Shown here: one piece after another, positions 22,498 to 34,289 of the stretch
How the letters are laid out: each line of letters opens with the position of its first letter
How positions within the stretch are numbered: the first letter of the stretch is position 1
Source: Atherix ibis
Taxonomy: Eukaryota; Arthropoda; Insecta; Diptera; Athericidae
Assembly: GCA_958298945.1 (NCBI GenBank)
Contig: OY282610.1
Coordinates: forward strand, 45,763,667 to 45,827,666
DNA length: 64,000 nt
Reading direction: 5' to 3'
Translations under genes and position numbers: made by a program
Notes under the pieces: generated by a model
The model's database searches: none
Seen by the model: the letters and a program-made list of their open reading frames with translations, nothing else
Told to the model about the DNA's origin: nothing

Positions 22498-22538
22498 AAA
22501 CATAAGAAAATTTTCTTGTGGATATGAACTTATTTTCA
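22498..22538. other. junction between segments B and A'
   Basis: A 41-bp linker unique to this place. It begins with AAACATAAGA, a motif also found just left of segment A (near 18630), so it may be part of the original left flank of A. Confidence 0.5.
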
Positions 22539-23279
22539 GCCAAATTAAGGGGAACATTTTTTTTTTGAAAAATAATCACTTTAATGGTCATATTACTATG
22601 ACTACTTCAAATAAGTAGAACAGTTTTTGAGCGTCTTATATTCAGTACTCAATATGGTATTTTCAGTATTATCGCAATTGAGCAAAATATATTTGAATTG
22701 ATAAAAGTACGGAAACCTTAAAAAAATATCACTCAATACCAAGTTAGAAATGGAACTGTAAGCGACTCCTACGAGAACTTAAGATTAAAATTAAAATCTA
22801 CTATAACAAACGGCGAGAATATTATGTAAGTTCACTAAGTGACAAAAAAAATTAAATCCTCTTCACGGCCCGCATACAAGTATGCCAAAATCGCCTATGG
22901 ATATTAACGCACCCGCGTCCTGAACTGAACCAGCACAGCCTATCTGCTAACTGCATAGTGTACGCTTTCTGGTGAGTGATCCATTGGAGAATATGCCTGG
23001 AAGTTCCTACGCATATGGCAAACCCGCGGACCTTAGCTGGTTTATCAGTGTCAAATGAATCTACAAGGTTCCGACTGTAGCTCTGTTAGGACGAAGTACA
23101 CATACATGGTGTCTTTATATGATAAAATCCAGTACCACAGGGGTCAGGAGCCCCACGGTTGTTCGTCCACCGTACCTGGCCAACGGTGAGGAGGCTTTGG
23201 CTAAAACTTGAGAGCTACGATTTAATACCTATATTCCGGGTACAGTCTTACGGCTGGATGTGAGGGGTGCCAGGATCCT
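22539..23279. repeat. segmental duplication, segment A' (truncated copy of repeat Y)
   Basis: Near-identical to 18640-19379. It ends at the GGATCC where the source copy continues into more of repeat Y, and is joined directly to segment B'. The high identity implies a recent event or an assembly effect. Confidence 0.93.
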
Positions 23280-23284
23280 CTTTG

Positions 23285-24245
23285 TATAAGTGCTGACAAA
23301 ACTTTTAATAGTGTACAATCCAATACTCATAATATTGAATCCTAGTATATAAGAAAGAGAGTGAAATAAATAACAGGGTCCTCCTATTACTTTCACTTTT
23401 CTCAGAAAAGGGAGTAGATCCTTTATACCTTAAAACTATATTTTAAAGTGCGTGAGTTACTATACCAAAAAGACTTGAAACCAGCAATGCTATTAACAAC
23501 TTCTTAAACTACTGAACAATAGATTAAAACATACAATAAAAAACAAGCTTCTGGTCTACAAAGCAATTATAAGACCAATATGAACTAACAGAAATTACAA
23601 TCTCAGATCTTCAATAAAAGTTCCTCTTTTATCATGACATGATAAAGGGAGAAAAAAACTTTTTATTCCTATATATCGTATCGTTATAATCTACGCGTAG
23701 GACAACTTTATTATATTACTCTTCCTAAAAATACTGATTGGTGGGTGATTGACGAGACAGTGAATGCTTTTAGGGAGATTTATTCGAATCTCATCAAGTG
23801 GGTATATATGTACAATCTGCTTGTAACTTTCATAAATGTAGAACAACAAAAAAATTAATAAATCGAATTCGTTTGAAATGACTATAAAAATCCTAAGGTG
23901 ATACTGTAAAAATTTAGTCATATTCGACAACCATAATACCAATTTTGAAGTCATTCAATTTTTAACTGTTTTTCGATTATTGATTTAATTTTTGTATCAA
24001 AAAGATTCTAATAATTGATTCTGCATCGCTTAGTATGAGCTCTTTCCTTTTCTAATTCCCACTTCAGAGAAATGGGAACTAGTTACAATATCTTATAAAT
24101 TTCATTAATAAAGGAATCACTGCAAAATTCACCACTTGTGAGAATATATTTGGCTTATTAATTTCAAAATTCAAGCGCATATATTAAATTTATAACAGAA
24201 TATGAAGAAGGCAATTGAGGAAATTCATATCAGAACAATTAATCA
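23285..24245. repeat. segmental duplication, segment B'
   Basis: Copy of 21537-22497, including the LINE scrap and an identical 87-codon minus-strand frame (23691-23954 and 21943-22206). That frame has no recognisable domain and exists twice only because the DNA is duplicated. Confidence 0.94.
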
Positions 24246-25059
24246 CACATTCTGAGATAACATATATAGTATGAGTTATTATGGTATAAAACAGTATGTA
24301 TATGTCTGTACTTATCTTATGTGGAAGTTTTGTTTTAAATACATCTGTACGATTGTTTAACATTGTATATTGTATCTACTAAGAGAGACAAATAATAGAA
24401 CGTCTCTGTGGTATTCGTATTCAGAATGTAAGATTCTGTAATGAAAGTGTTGTCGCCATCGGCGACTAAAATAGTAAGGGTGTCCTGTCTGCAGTGCGTG
24501 CAACATCATTCACATATGTAGAAAACAAGACATCCGGAATGGGATAGACAGATGATCCCCCCCATCATCAGTTAAACTGTCATTCCTTACCAAAAATATA
24601 AATTCTATTTTCATTCAGACATAAAATAATATATTAAATTCATAATGATACGAATAGATATATCTATTTTCACATTTATACACAAATATTTATCAAATTG
24701 TATATCTTAAATGAACTAACGAATATATATACAGATTCATATTAACAGAGAAGGATATGTTCGTGTGGGATGACAGTTGGTCTTCCTTTCGACTAACGAA
24801 CATTCCTAATTGCGTGCAAAATTCTAATACTTGCTACTCTTTTTCATATTAATGAACATTTTAGCTAATTTTGCTTTGCTTTTAAAGGATATCTGTTTAA
24901 TATTAAAGTTCCACTTAAAAAGAACTATGTGTAAACTTAAATTTTACTAATATTTTTATATGTTTTAATAGAAGAAAAAAAGTTCTTTCTTTAAGTAGAA
25001 TATTTTTTTTTATCAAAAACAAAAAACTTTCTAGTAATTGAAATTATTCTAAATGACTA
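24246..25059. other. AT-rich intergenic DNA with a more complex stretch
   Basis: 24400-24600 is less AT-rich and has features that could suit a retroelement terminal repeat, such as GTCGCCATCGGCGACTAAAA, but no partner copy is in the window, so no call is made. Confidence 0.35.
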
Positions 25060-26307
25060 ACAGTTCGGCTGAAAAGTTTATAACATAACACTGTAAAAAT
25101 ATTTTTTTTTGCAAAATTCATTTTTATTATTCAAAATAGTTGCCTTCGAGGGCGATACAGCGATTATAGCTATCTTCCAACTTTTCGATACCATTTTTAT
25201 AGTACTCTTTCGGTTTTGCCTCAAAATAGGCCTCAGTTTCATCATCGGTCCTAAATTTCTTGCCAGCGAGCATTCTCTTGAGGTCTGCAAACAGGAAAAA
25301 GTCGCTGGGGGCCAGATCTGGAGAATACGGTGGATGGGGAAGCAAATCGTAGCCCAATTCATTGAGTTTGACCATCGTTTTCATCGACTTGTGACACGGT
25401 GCATTTTCTTGGTGAAACAACACTTTTTTCTTCTTCAAATGAGGCCGTTTCTTAGCGATTTCTTTCTTCAAACGATCCAATAATGCTATATAATAGTCGC
25501 TGTAGATCGTCTGTCCCTTCTGGACATAGTCAATAAATATTATACCTTGCGCATCCCAAAATACAGACGCCATCACCTTGCCAGCCGACTGTTGTGTCTT
25601 TCCACGCTTTGGATTCGATTCGTCGCTCGCTCTCCACTCTGACGACTGCCGATTGGACTCTGGAGTGTAGTGACGGAGCCATGTTTCATCCATTGTCACA
25701 TATCGACGCAAAAATTCGGGTTTATTGCGCTTGAACAGCTCCAAACACTGCTCAGAATCATCAATACGTTGTTGTTGTTGGTCCACAGTGAGCTCACGCG
25801 GCACCCACATTGCACACAGCTTTCGCATGCCCAAATATTCATGCACGATATGTCCAACACGCTCTTTCGATATCTTCAGAGTCTCAGCTATCTCGCTCAC
25901 TTTCACTTTACGGTCATTTAAAATTATTTTGTGGCTTTTTTTTGATGTTTTCTGCCGTAACCACCTCTTTTGGGCGTCCACTGCGTTCTGCATCAACTGT
26001 GCTCGTACGACCAGTTAGAAATTGACGAAACCAATATTCCACAGTTGAAATTGTTGGAGCAGAGTCCGGATAACGTTTGTCAAACCATGCTTTGGTTTCC
26101 ACTGTTTTTTTTTTTTTATCAAAAAGCAATGCTTTATCAATACATGAAATTCGTCTTTATCCATTTTTTTTTTCAATAACAAAAGTTGCTTTACTCAAAA
26201 TACTATATCTCACGAACCAATCGAGCGATTGCTGTCAAATTTTGACAGGAATCATTTGAAGGATGGTGCCATCTAGACGTCAACCTTATAATTTTTTCAG
26301 CCGAACA
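25060..26307 (-). mobile_element. mariner of the irritans type (Himar1-like), family C
   Basis: The inverted ends share GTTCGGCTGAAAA (left 25063-25075; the complement on the right ends at 26306), close to the GGTTGGCTG core of irritans-type termini. TA is present just outside both ends (25058-25059 and 26308-26309). The length of about 1.25 kb is normal. The coding strand is minus. Confidence 0.92.
25127..26164 (-). pseudogene. Himar1-like mariner transposase pseudogene
   Basis: Read from CAT 26162-26164 on the minus strand. The N-terminus (MDKDEF, then KTVETKAWFDKRYPDSAP) includes STVEYWFRQF and RPKEVVTAENIKK. A frame change then occurs in a poly-A stretch near 25935-25950. A frame of 289 codons open from 25996 to 25127 carries KISKERVGHIVHEYLGMRKL, WVPREL, the first Asp in VTMDETW, SAGKVMASVFWDAQGIIFID and the C-terminus RCIALEGNYFE. 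The second catalytic residue is changed: HQENAPCHKS has Glu for Asp (codon 25406-25408). The third Asp is intact in LAPSDFFLF. One N-terminal frameshift and an altered triad make it inactive, but otherwise it is well preserved. Confidence 0.92.
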
Positions 26308-26569
26308 TAGTTTTCTCCATTAAAAATTTGATGGCATTCACAACTTTTAAGTAAAAATAATAATCTATGCGTCTTCAAAATATTGTGATTACTTATCTTT
26401 TCAAAATATTATCTCTAATGGACTAACAATAATAACTTTTCAAAATATTATCTCTAATGGAAGATAGAACAATAATATCCTTATTCATTTAGTTAGAAAA
26501 TCAAGACCTTATAATAAATACAATTTTATAAAAAATTTAAAAAATTTTCACAAATAACGAATCCTTAGG
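26308..26569. other. AT-rich spacer with a short tandem repeat
   Basis: TTTTCAAAATATTATCTCTA (ATGGA) occurs twice, near 26399 and 26437. Confidence 0.6.
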
Positions 26570-27240
26570 ACGGTCCATGAGAAATCGACTATAGAAATAT
26601 ACACAGATGGGTGAAGGAAGAGGGATCTTATTGGAGTATGGGTCTTCTCTTCATCTTCGAATATAAATGACTTCCAGATCAGTGTAGGGTATTTTTAACA
26701 GAAATACTGGCGATTCGTGAGGCCGCAGCTTAACTCTCGATGAATGCAATACCTGATATGGATATATTGTAGTAATTTTCACCAATGGTTGGGCAGCGAC
26801 TAATTCGCTGGACTTATCCATTATAAGATCAAGGGCTATGAAGCACTGCTGCAGATCTATGAATGAGATTGCCAACCAGTGCAATGTTTATCTACGTTGA
26901 GTTCCTGGATATAATGACATTCTAGGAAACTGTAAAATAGGTGAGTTAACCAGGAATGGTATCAAATATATTAGTACACATTGGGGCAATCTTAACGCAT
27001 GCCATATCTCTAGAATGATCTGGCCTAAGTTAGATCAGAAGAGAACGGAAAGCCTACTGATGACATCAAGGGGCTCATATAAGCGTAGTTGTCGGGACCA
27101 TTACAGGTTATTGCGTACTAGGGAGACACACTAGATGATTAGGTATCCCCGCAAATGACTCCTATCATAGCTGTAAAGATGAGGAGGAAGAGGAGACAGA
27201 AGGAGAAATCTGGGCAACTTTCACAAAAATCACACTTTCA
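26570..27240 (+). pseudogene. LINE RNase H and zinc-knuckle relic
   Basis: A run of short open pieces in changing frames matches the 3' end of an R1/I-group LINE ORF2. IYTDG near 26595 is the first RNase H Asp block, EILAIREA near 26695 carries the Glu, and LNEIANQCNVYL near 26855 is followed by VPGYNDILGNCKIGELTR (about 26905-26950), which corresponds to the usual WVPGHSGIxGNExADELAR. Near 27140-27220, LGIPANDSYHSCKDEEEEET matches the C-terminal cysteine knuckle region. Many stops; no RT domain is nearby. Clade is inferred. Confidence 0.7.
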
Positions 27241-27399
27241 ATTGGTTCTCAGGGTGACATCAACTTTAATTACCAGGTGGTGTCACAATCGACCTACGAG
27301 GGCGGGGCAAAATGTAGTTACAAAAAATAAAAGAACACACTTCTTTGAGTTGATCCGAATAATTTTGCCCAACGCTTCTCTAACTTTTTCAAGTCATCC

Positions 27400-28260
27400 A
27401 AAATAAAAGACTTCTTCATTAAAGATGAATCTTTTTCCAGCGAGCAGTTTTTCATGTTTGGGAAGAGAAAAAAATCTCTGGTGGTCAAATATTATGAACC
27501 ATTTGCGCCATCGAAAATGTACAGGTGCACACCCGAGCGTTGTCTTGATGGAAGATCACCTTTTTCTTTGACAAATATGTGCATTTTTTCTTGATTTTTC
27601 GCACAACCACTTGTTGTTCATCCTTTTTTCAAGTAGTCTGACGTGCACCCCAAAAAAAATCGGGGCCATCACCTTGTTAGCTGAGTTCGCCGTCTTTGCC
27701 TTCTTTGGCGCCAGATAGCCTGAGATACCCACTGTTTTGACAGTTCTCTCCTCTCTGGAGTTTAACGGTGTATCCACGTTTCAGCAATAGTTATACCATA
27801 TATTAACGCAGAAGTTTGTCAGGATGGCGACGAAAAAGCGCCAAATAAGCCATTGGATCGACAGCGCGATTGCGTTTCTTTTCCACTGTAAGCAAAGGCG
27901 GCACCCACCTTCACAATATATTTTTCATGCTCAACTTTTTGTATAAAATTGAAACCATTGAGCCATGTGATATTCCCATTGTCTTGATAATTTAGCATAC
28001 TCCTACTAGTTGCTCACTTAACACAATACCGTGAACTTAATCAATTATTTCCCAAACGATATTCGTCAATTGTGGATGAACGCCACCGTTTAAAATCATT
28101 CACCCACTTGTAAACTGATGCAGATGTGCTATGTACTTGATCCAACTAATTTTTAATTTCTTTCGGTGTGAAGCCTTATAAATGAAAGTGTTTAATGACC
28201 GCACGTAACTCGGTTTTATGCTTCAATCGTTCATAACATAGAACCACCCAACACATATGA
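27400..28260 (-). pseudogene. very old mariner transposase relic (related to families A and B)
   Basis: On the minus strand the N-terminal part near 28230-28100 gives TELRAVIKHFHL followed by GFTPKEIKN, the same start as families A and B. Towards 27740-27640, APKKAKTANSANKVMAPIF matches APKKAKTVxSAGKVMATVF. Near 27540-27500 traces of the HQDNA block remain. Stops and indels are frequent and no terminal repeats are evident. It is considerably older than the other mariners here. Confidence 0.75.
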
Positions 28261-29039
28261 CAGCAGTCTACTGAGAAATGGTACTCATCGAAAGAATGCT
28301 TGCATTGGTACTAACATAGCCACTCTAAAACCTATTGTAAAAGCCTTGAAAATACGTAAATTGTTATTGAGAACATCTAGAAAAATCGATTTTAGTTATA
28401 TTAAGTAACATTGAATAGTTTCAAAATATTTTAAGCGGAGTACCGAGGGAAATATCCTGAAAGATGTCAAAATCGATTAATTCAGCAAAATCATAATAAA
28501 AGAAGACATTGTCGCTGTAAAAATATTATAACTTAATATACATTAATAGTTGAATGACCTATTGATTATGTTATTATGTAAATATTCAATAAAGATAGTA
28601 TCTGAAAATATAAAGTTTATAGACTTAGACATGCATTTAAATTACCAAGTCAACTGCGAAACAATAGCAACGCAGGAAGAACTGCTTTTGTGTAGAAAAT
28701 TGCACAGCTTCCTTGTATGATGAAAGGATGTTAATCTATTTCGGTTCTTATTAAATCTGAAATTATACAATATATAAACTGTTTTGTATAATTTAGTGGA
28801 TAAAATTAAAATAAAAAATTCATAAAATGATTATCCAAGAAGCTAAATACGTCTAACGATCATTGAACTTTTTCAAGATATTTATCAAAATTCGATGAAT
28901 AAATTCTGACATTCAGAATACCTTTGAAAATAACAATAAATAATTAATCATGTTATAATATTGACACATATCTACAGTGACAAAAGAAAAGGTCCATAAA
29001 TTTTTAAATATAATATTTTTTTTACCAAAAAGCAACAAT
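28261..29039. other. AT-rich intergenic DNA
   Basis: Nothing recognised. Confidence 0.4.
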
Positions 29040-29800
29040 TATATATTTTAAAGTCTCTAATTTAATAAGCAAATATAAGAAACTAAAATCTAATCGAAAA
29101 CATATTAACTAAGAAGAAAGTTTTCGAAGCATAAAACCCGAAATTTCCGGAAAATTCAAAAGCCTCTTTTAAATGTAAAGTTCTCCATAAAAATACCACA
29201 TAAATACATAAAATTCAATATAATCTGCAAATTTCAAAATTATACACAACACGAAGTAAAATCCATTAAAAACCATATATGTGAACATTATCAATAAATA
29301 CTGTATAAAATCTGAAATCATTTTTAATATTAAAAAAATCACATTAAAATTAATCTATAAAATTTAGTTAGCCTAAAAATTTCAAATGCGTTATAAAATA
29401 AATATTTTCTATGCAAATTAGCCATTAAATCTAGAAAACTTCATAAAATTCATAATTATTCCTAAAATCGGGGAAGGTTTCCAAAGCCCAAAAACATTTG
29501 TTAAACACAAAATTGGAATAAATAATCTGTAAAATTATGTTTAAATAGTTTTAAAACTAACATTTTTAGTTTAACTACTAACTCAAAAAAATTTCCATAA
29601 AATCTAAAATTCACTATTAATTCTTAATTACTTCGTAAAAATCAGTAACTTTTATCAAAATTCTCCACTAAATCCAAAATTCTCTGAAAAATCTCATATT
29701 CCCCCACAGACTGAAAATACTTTTTAAAATTCAAAATTATTGGTCAAACAGAAAATCCCATGCAATAGCTTTAATTATCTATAATTCTCTAAGAAACTTT
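29040..29800. repeat. degenerate edge of the satellite array
   Basis: Built of loosely repeated units of about 17-20 bp such as TCCATAAAATTCAAAAT, without a clear larger period. It merges into the better ordered array at 29801-31660. Confidence 0.55.
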
Positions 29801-31660
29801 AAATAATATATTATCTTTCAAAACTCATAAGTCCATAAAATTCAAGATTCTTCATAAAATCAAAAACTCTACGCAAAATATAAAAAAAACCCTCATTACG
29901 CCAAAATCCTCTTTGAAATCCCAAGTAGTCGGTCAAACTTAACATCCTCTGTAATAGAAAAATTTGTATTCTTAAAAAATTCAAATTCCCCCTCAACTTG
30001 GGAAATGGGAAAATATTGTTAAAAATCCGAAACCATAGGTGATTGTCTATAAAAAAATCTCCCCTAATAATCCTAATTATCTATAAAAAATCATCCAAAA
30101 ACTTAAAATACTCCATGAAAAATAAATTATCCTTAAAATCCGAAAAGTAAATAAAATCGAAGATTCTTCATAAAATCAAAAACTCTAAGCAAAATTTTAA
30201 AAAAACCCTCGTAACGGCAAAATCCTCTTTAAAATCCCACATAGCCGGTAAAACCTAACATCCTCTCCAATAGTAAAAATTTCAAATTCCTCGTCAACTT
30301 GAAAATATCCAAAAAAATTCAGAAACTATTGGTGAAATACAATATCTCCCCTAGTAATCCTAATTGTCTATAAAAAAAACCAAAATCCTTCAACAACTTA
30401 AAATACTCCATGAAAAATGAACTATCCTTAAAATCCGAAAAGTCCAAAAAATTAAAGATTCTTCATAAAATCAAAAACTCTAAGCAAAATTATAAAAAAC
30501 CCTCGTAACGGCAAAATCCTATTTAAAATTTCACATAGTCGATAAAACCTAACATCCTCTCCAATAGTAAAAATTTCAAATCCCCCCTCAACTTGAAAAT
30601 GTCCAAAAAAATCCAGAAACTATTGGTGAAATATAATATCTCCCCTAGTAATCCTAATTGTCTATAAAAAAATCCAAAATCCTCCAAAAACTTGAAATAC
30701 TCCATGAAAAATGATTTATCCATAAAATCCGAAAAGTCCATAAAATTAAAGATTCTTCATAATATCAAAAACTCTATGCAAAATTTAAAAAAAAACCCTC
30801 GTAACGGCAAAATCCTCTTTAAAATCCCACATAGCCGGTAAAACCAAACATCCTCTCCAATAGTAAAATTTCAAATTCTCTCTCAACTTGAAAATGTCCT
30901 TAAAAATACACAAAATTAGTGATAAAATACTAAACCTATTCCACTAATCCTAATTGTCTATTAAAAAAATTCTCCAAAAACTTAAAATACTCCATTAAAA
31001 ATGAATTATCCATAAAATCCGGAAAGTCCATAAAATTAAAGACGATTTTAAAATCAAAAACTCTAAGTAAAATTAAAATAAATCTCATACGACAAAATCC
31101 TCTTTGAAATCCCAAGTAGTCGGTCAAAATTAACATCCTCTGTAATAGTAAAAATTGTATTCTTAAAAAATTCAAATTCCCCCTCAACTTGGGAAAAGAG
31201 AAAATATTGTTAAAAATCCAAAACCATAGGTGAATTAAAAAAAACTCCCCTACTAATACAAATTGTCTACAAAAAATTCACAATTCTCCAAAAACTTGAA
31301 ATACTCCATGAAAAATGATTTATCTTAAATCCTCTAAAAAATTCAGAAACCCCTCATAACATCAATAACCTCTTTGAAATCCCAAATAGTCGGTGAAAAC
31401 CAAAAGCCTCTTTAAATAATAAAAAAAAGCCTCTAATTGTCTATAAATTTGATTGTCTCCAGTTCCAAATTCCCCTTAAAATCTAAAATCCTCCACGAAA
31501 GTTATAATCCTTGGTAAAATGCAAATTATTAACTTAAAAACTCTATAAATTGTAATACAGAACTCTCTAGTAAATCTGTGAGTAAAACTCTTACTCGAGA
31601 AAAATTCTAAAAACCCCCTGAAATTTAATATCCTTTTTAAAAATCTCAAATAATCGGTTA
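29801..31660. repeat. satellite array with units of about 265-320 bp
   Basis: The anchor ATCCTCTTTGAAATCCCA (with variants) followed by GTAGTCGG recurs at about 29903, 30221, 30514, 30811, 31096, 31367 and 31630, giving spacings of roughly 318, 293, 297, 285, 271 and 263 bp. Other anchors keep the same order in each unit: CCTCAACTTG, CCCCTAGTAATCC, TAATTGTCTATAAAA, ACTTAAAATACTCCATG and TCCATAAAATCCGAAAAGTC. Within units, a shorter period of about 18 bp can be seen. Open frames on the minus strand here reflect the biased composition (few T-A-A/T-A-G combinations in that phase) and are rich in Phe, Leu and Tyr; I do not call them genes. Confidence 0.88.
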
Positions 31661-33445
31661 GATACCGAACGCTCTGTTACAATATAAATCAGAACTGGGC
31701 AAACTGCCGCCTCGCGTAGCGGATACGGTCTGTAAAACAGTTTTTAAACTATCATCGTTTCCTGTTACAATATTACGTTAAATTTTGTACGCTGACAAAT
31801 ATTTATCCCTTATATGGCATTGGCATTATTTTAATATGGACCAATGTTACCCAACAACTAAAAACTAAACGATTCCATTATTTCTGGTACAAATGATATT
31901 TTAAATAATATTTTCTATATAAGAAATTATCAAAAAATTAACAATCCTCCTTAAAATATAAAATCCGCTTTTTTCTTTTTCTTTTATACAATATATATTT
32001 CTCTAATATGCCAATGAACATAAAAGTTCCGACACACACATAATTTAATATTTTAAGTAAGTTTTACAATCTTTGAAAATAAAAAAAATAGTAATTTCCA
32101 GATGTAGTTTTTGCATTCTCTTAACTACCTATGCATATGTTTGCATAATTCGAAAATTCCAAATACAAAGTCTATAAAATTTATGAATGAAAAAAATACC
32201 AAATACCTTCGTACAAATAGGCTAAGATCTACAAGACTACCCAAATATAAAAGACAAACATAAATATTCGTTAGAAATAACATAGAAAAATATTTGCTGT
32301 GCTATGGAGAAAGGTACTCTACTATTTGCAAGATATTGTGTAAAAAAATTTTTACAAATCCGAATGTCGTATTCGGAGTGATTCAGGACGTGTACCCTCG
32401 AGCAGGTCTGTTGGAAAATCAGTAACTTATACTGAATAATGCCTAGGCTCTTTATTAAAAATGTGGAAATTTTTTTTACTCGAAAAACTTCTAAACTAAA
32501 GTCAATAACAAATCTTATGCATGAAGGATTTTTTGTATGTTTTCTATGGAAATTTTGTAAAAAAAAAACCAACAAAATAATATAAACTTTTCATGATTCC
32601 AAGGTAAAATAAACAACATCAATTTCGATACTAGTGGCTTTAATAATTTACCACGTATTCCTTTATCGAATTGAATATTATACGAAATGCTCTCAAATTT
32701 AAATTCGCTATGAACGCTTACTGAATATTAAGAGAGAGGGTGGATAACTTCCTTTTTGGTTTACTTAAGGAATTAAATTATGAAAAGAGGAGACCGTAGT
32801 TAAAGGTATCAATTCAATATGAAATCATCAGATTTGAATAAAGAAAAATATTCGTAAAATATGTTTTTTCTGCATCAGGTTTAGTAGAAATTTCTAAAAA
32901 AAAAATGTTCTGTCATCGCTTATTACAATAAAATAATTTTTCAAGAAACGCAATTCCAAATTTACAAATGCTTTCTCAACTAATATTGGCTCTTCTTTTT
33001 ATTGAAACAAGCAGTTCTGTAGGATAGCAATTAAAAGGAATTTTCTACTGCGTTAAGAGAAGCTACTCTTGCCTATCACTGTTTTATTACTAAGTCCTTG
33101 TAAGAAATAATAAAATGAATTCAAGGCTTTGTCGAAATAAAAAAAAAATTATGACCTACACAGTGTGTCCCAAAAACAACAGGAATTTATATTTAAATCA
33201 TACAACATGCAGCGTCATCTACTGAAAATTTGCAGCATTAAAAATATACATTCATCCTCTTTCAATCGCTTAATTCACTCACATGAACTGTGAAGATTTA
33301 TTTAGAACCAAGCAAATTAAAAGACTTGATTTATTCATAAACGAATTTATTTTATCGATAAACCACCATGATACACTTAAATTCCGGGGTATTTTTATTT
33401 TTATTTTTAAAATAATGAACCCAGTTTACTAGCATCTGCAATATT
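31661..33445. other. AT-rich intergenic DNA
   Basis: No gene recognised. Near 33163-33185 the sequence ACACAGTGTGTCCCAAAAAC looks like a transposon end, but no inverted partner was found. Confidence 0.4.
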
Positions 33446-33516
33446 AGGTCTAGTAGCACTGTCGTTAGAGTGCTAAATTATCATGCAAGGGGTCACGTGT
33501 TCGAATTCCACTGAGG
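33446..33516 (+). repeat. tRNA-like head of a SINE (copy 2)
   Basis: TCTAGTAGCACTGTCGTTAG (A-box side), then GCTAAATTATCATGCAAGGG, then CACGTGTTCGAATTCCACTG with the B-box-like GTTCGAATTCC. It is followed by AGGTCTAGTTCTACGGTAAT, similar to the sequence after copy 1. The acceptor stem is not convincing. Confidence 0.6.
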
Positions 33517-34289
33517 TCTAGTTCTACGGTAATTTCCATAAAACCATTTTACCTTCTAATATTCTTTAATTTCCTAGCCCCGTTATACTTTTCTTAACAA
33601 AAAGTGCCGAAATAACATTAAATAAAGTCTTCAGCCCTCAGGAACATGATAATATCCATACCAGATTTCGGAAGGACAAAAACAATGATGGACAACTACT
33701 CCAAATGGACATAATGACTGCCGCTGCTCAAAATTTATAGTATCAAAATGACGTTCGTTTCAAGTAGTTTTTAATAAAGGGGAACTAAAAAATGTCACAC
33801 GGCCTTATGTGAGATGATTAAGGGTGGATCATCAAAATATTTATAATATCCGATCTGATGCAAAGAATTCCTTTTCTGATCCCCTCAAGGAGCTTCAATA
33901 TTAATCCACGTTCAGACCTCACAAGAGCTCTCATTCAGTCAACATTTTCCACTCGGCTTCCACTAGACTTCTCGGAACTCCAATAAAAAAATGTCGCCCA
34001 TTTTGTTGACATTAAATTACTCATAATAATATATATGAGGGATTTTACAATCAGAGCAATATGTTTTTTTTTCAAATAAAACAAGAAAAAAGGACAGAGG
34101 CTAATTAATTATTTTATTTTGAAGTATTATCGATGCAATTGTGTTGTGTGCTCCGTTCGGAGAACCAAATACGATGGTTGCAATTTTTGGTTATCTTGTA
34201 CAATAAATCCGGTCTTATTTCACGTATTTGGTATGCAATATTTAATATTAATGCACCAATGGCTTGCTGGTGTATTAACATAGACCAAT
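33517..34289. other. intergenic DNA with possible old repeat
   Basis: 33740-34000 contains CTCATTCAGTCAACATTTTC and TTCTCGGAACTCCAATAAA, loosely like the 38150-38210 region of repeat X. No gene recognised. Confidence 0.35.

Noticed and set aside
21943..23954. Conserved 87-codon gene present twice.
   Set aside because: The two copies are identical because the whole DNA segment is duplicated; no domain and no independent conservation.
24400..24600. Solo LTR of a retroelement.
   Set aside because: No partner copy, no clear TG...CA boundaries with a target duplication could be fixed by eye.
29801..31660. Regularly spaced repeats could suggest a CRISPR array.
   Set aside because: Units are about 265-320 bp, diverged, AT-rich and without unique spacers, in a eukaryotic context with no cas genes.
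33163..33185. Left end of a Tc1-like element (ACACAGTGTGTCCC).
   Set aside because: No inverted partner or transposase text located in the next 2 kb.
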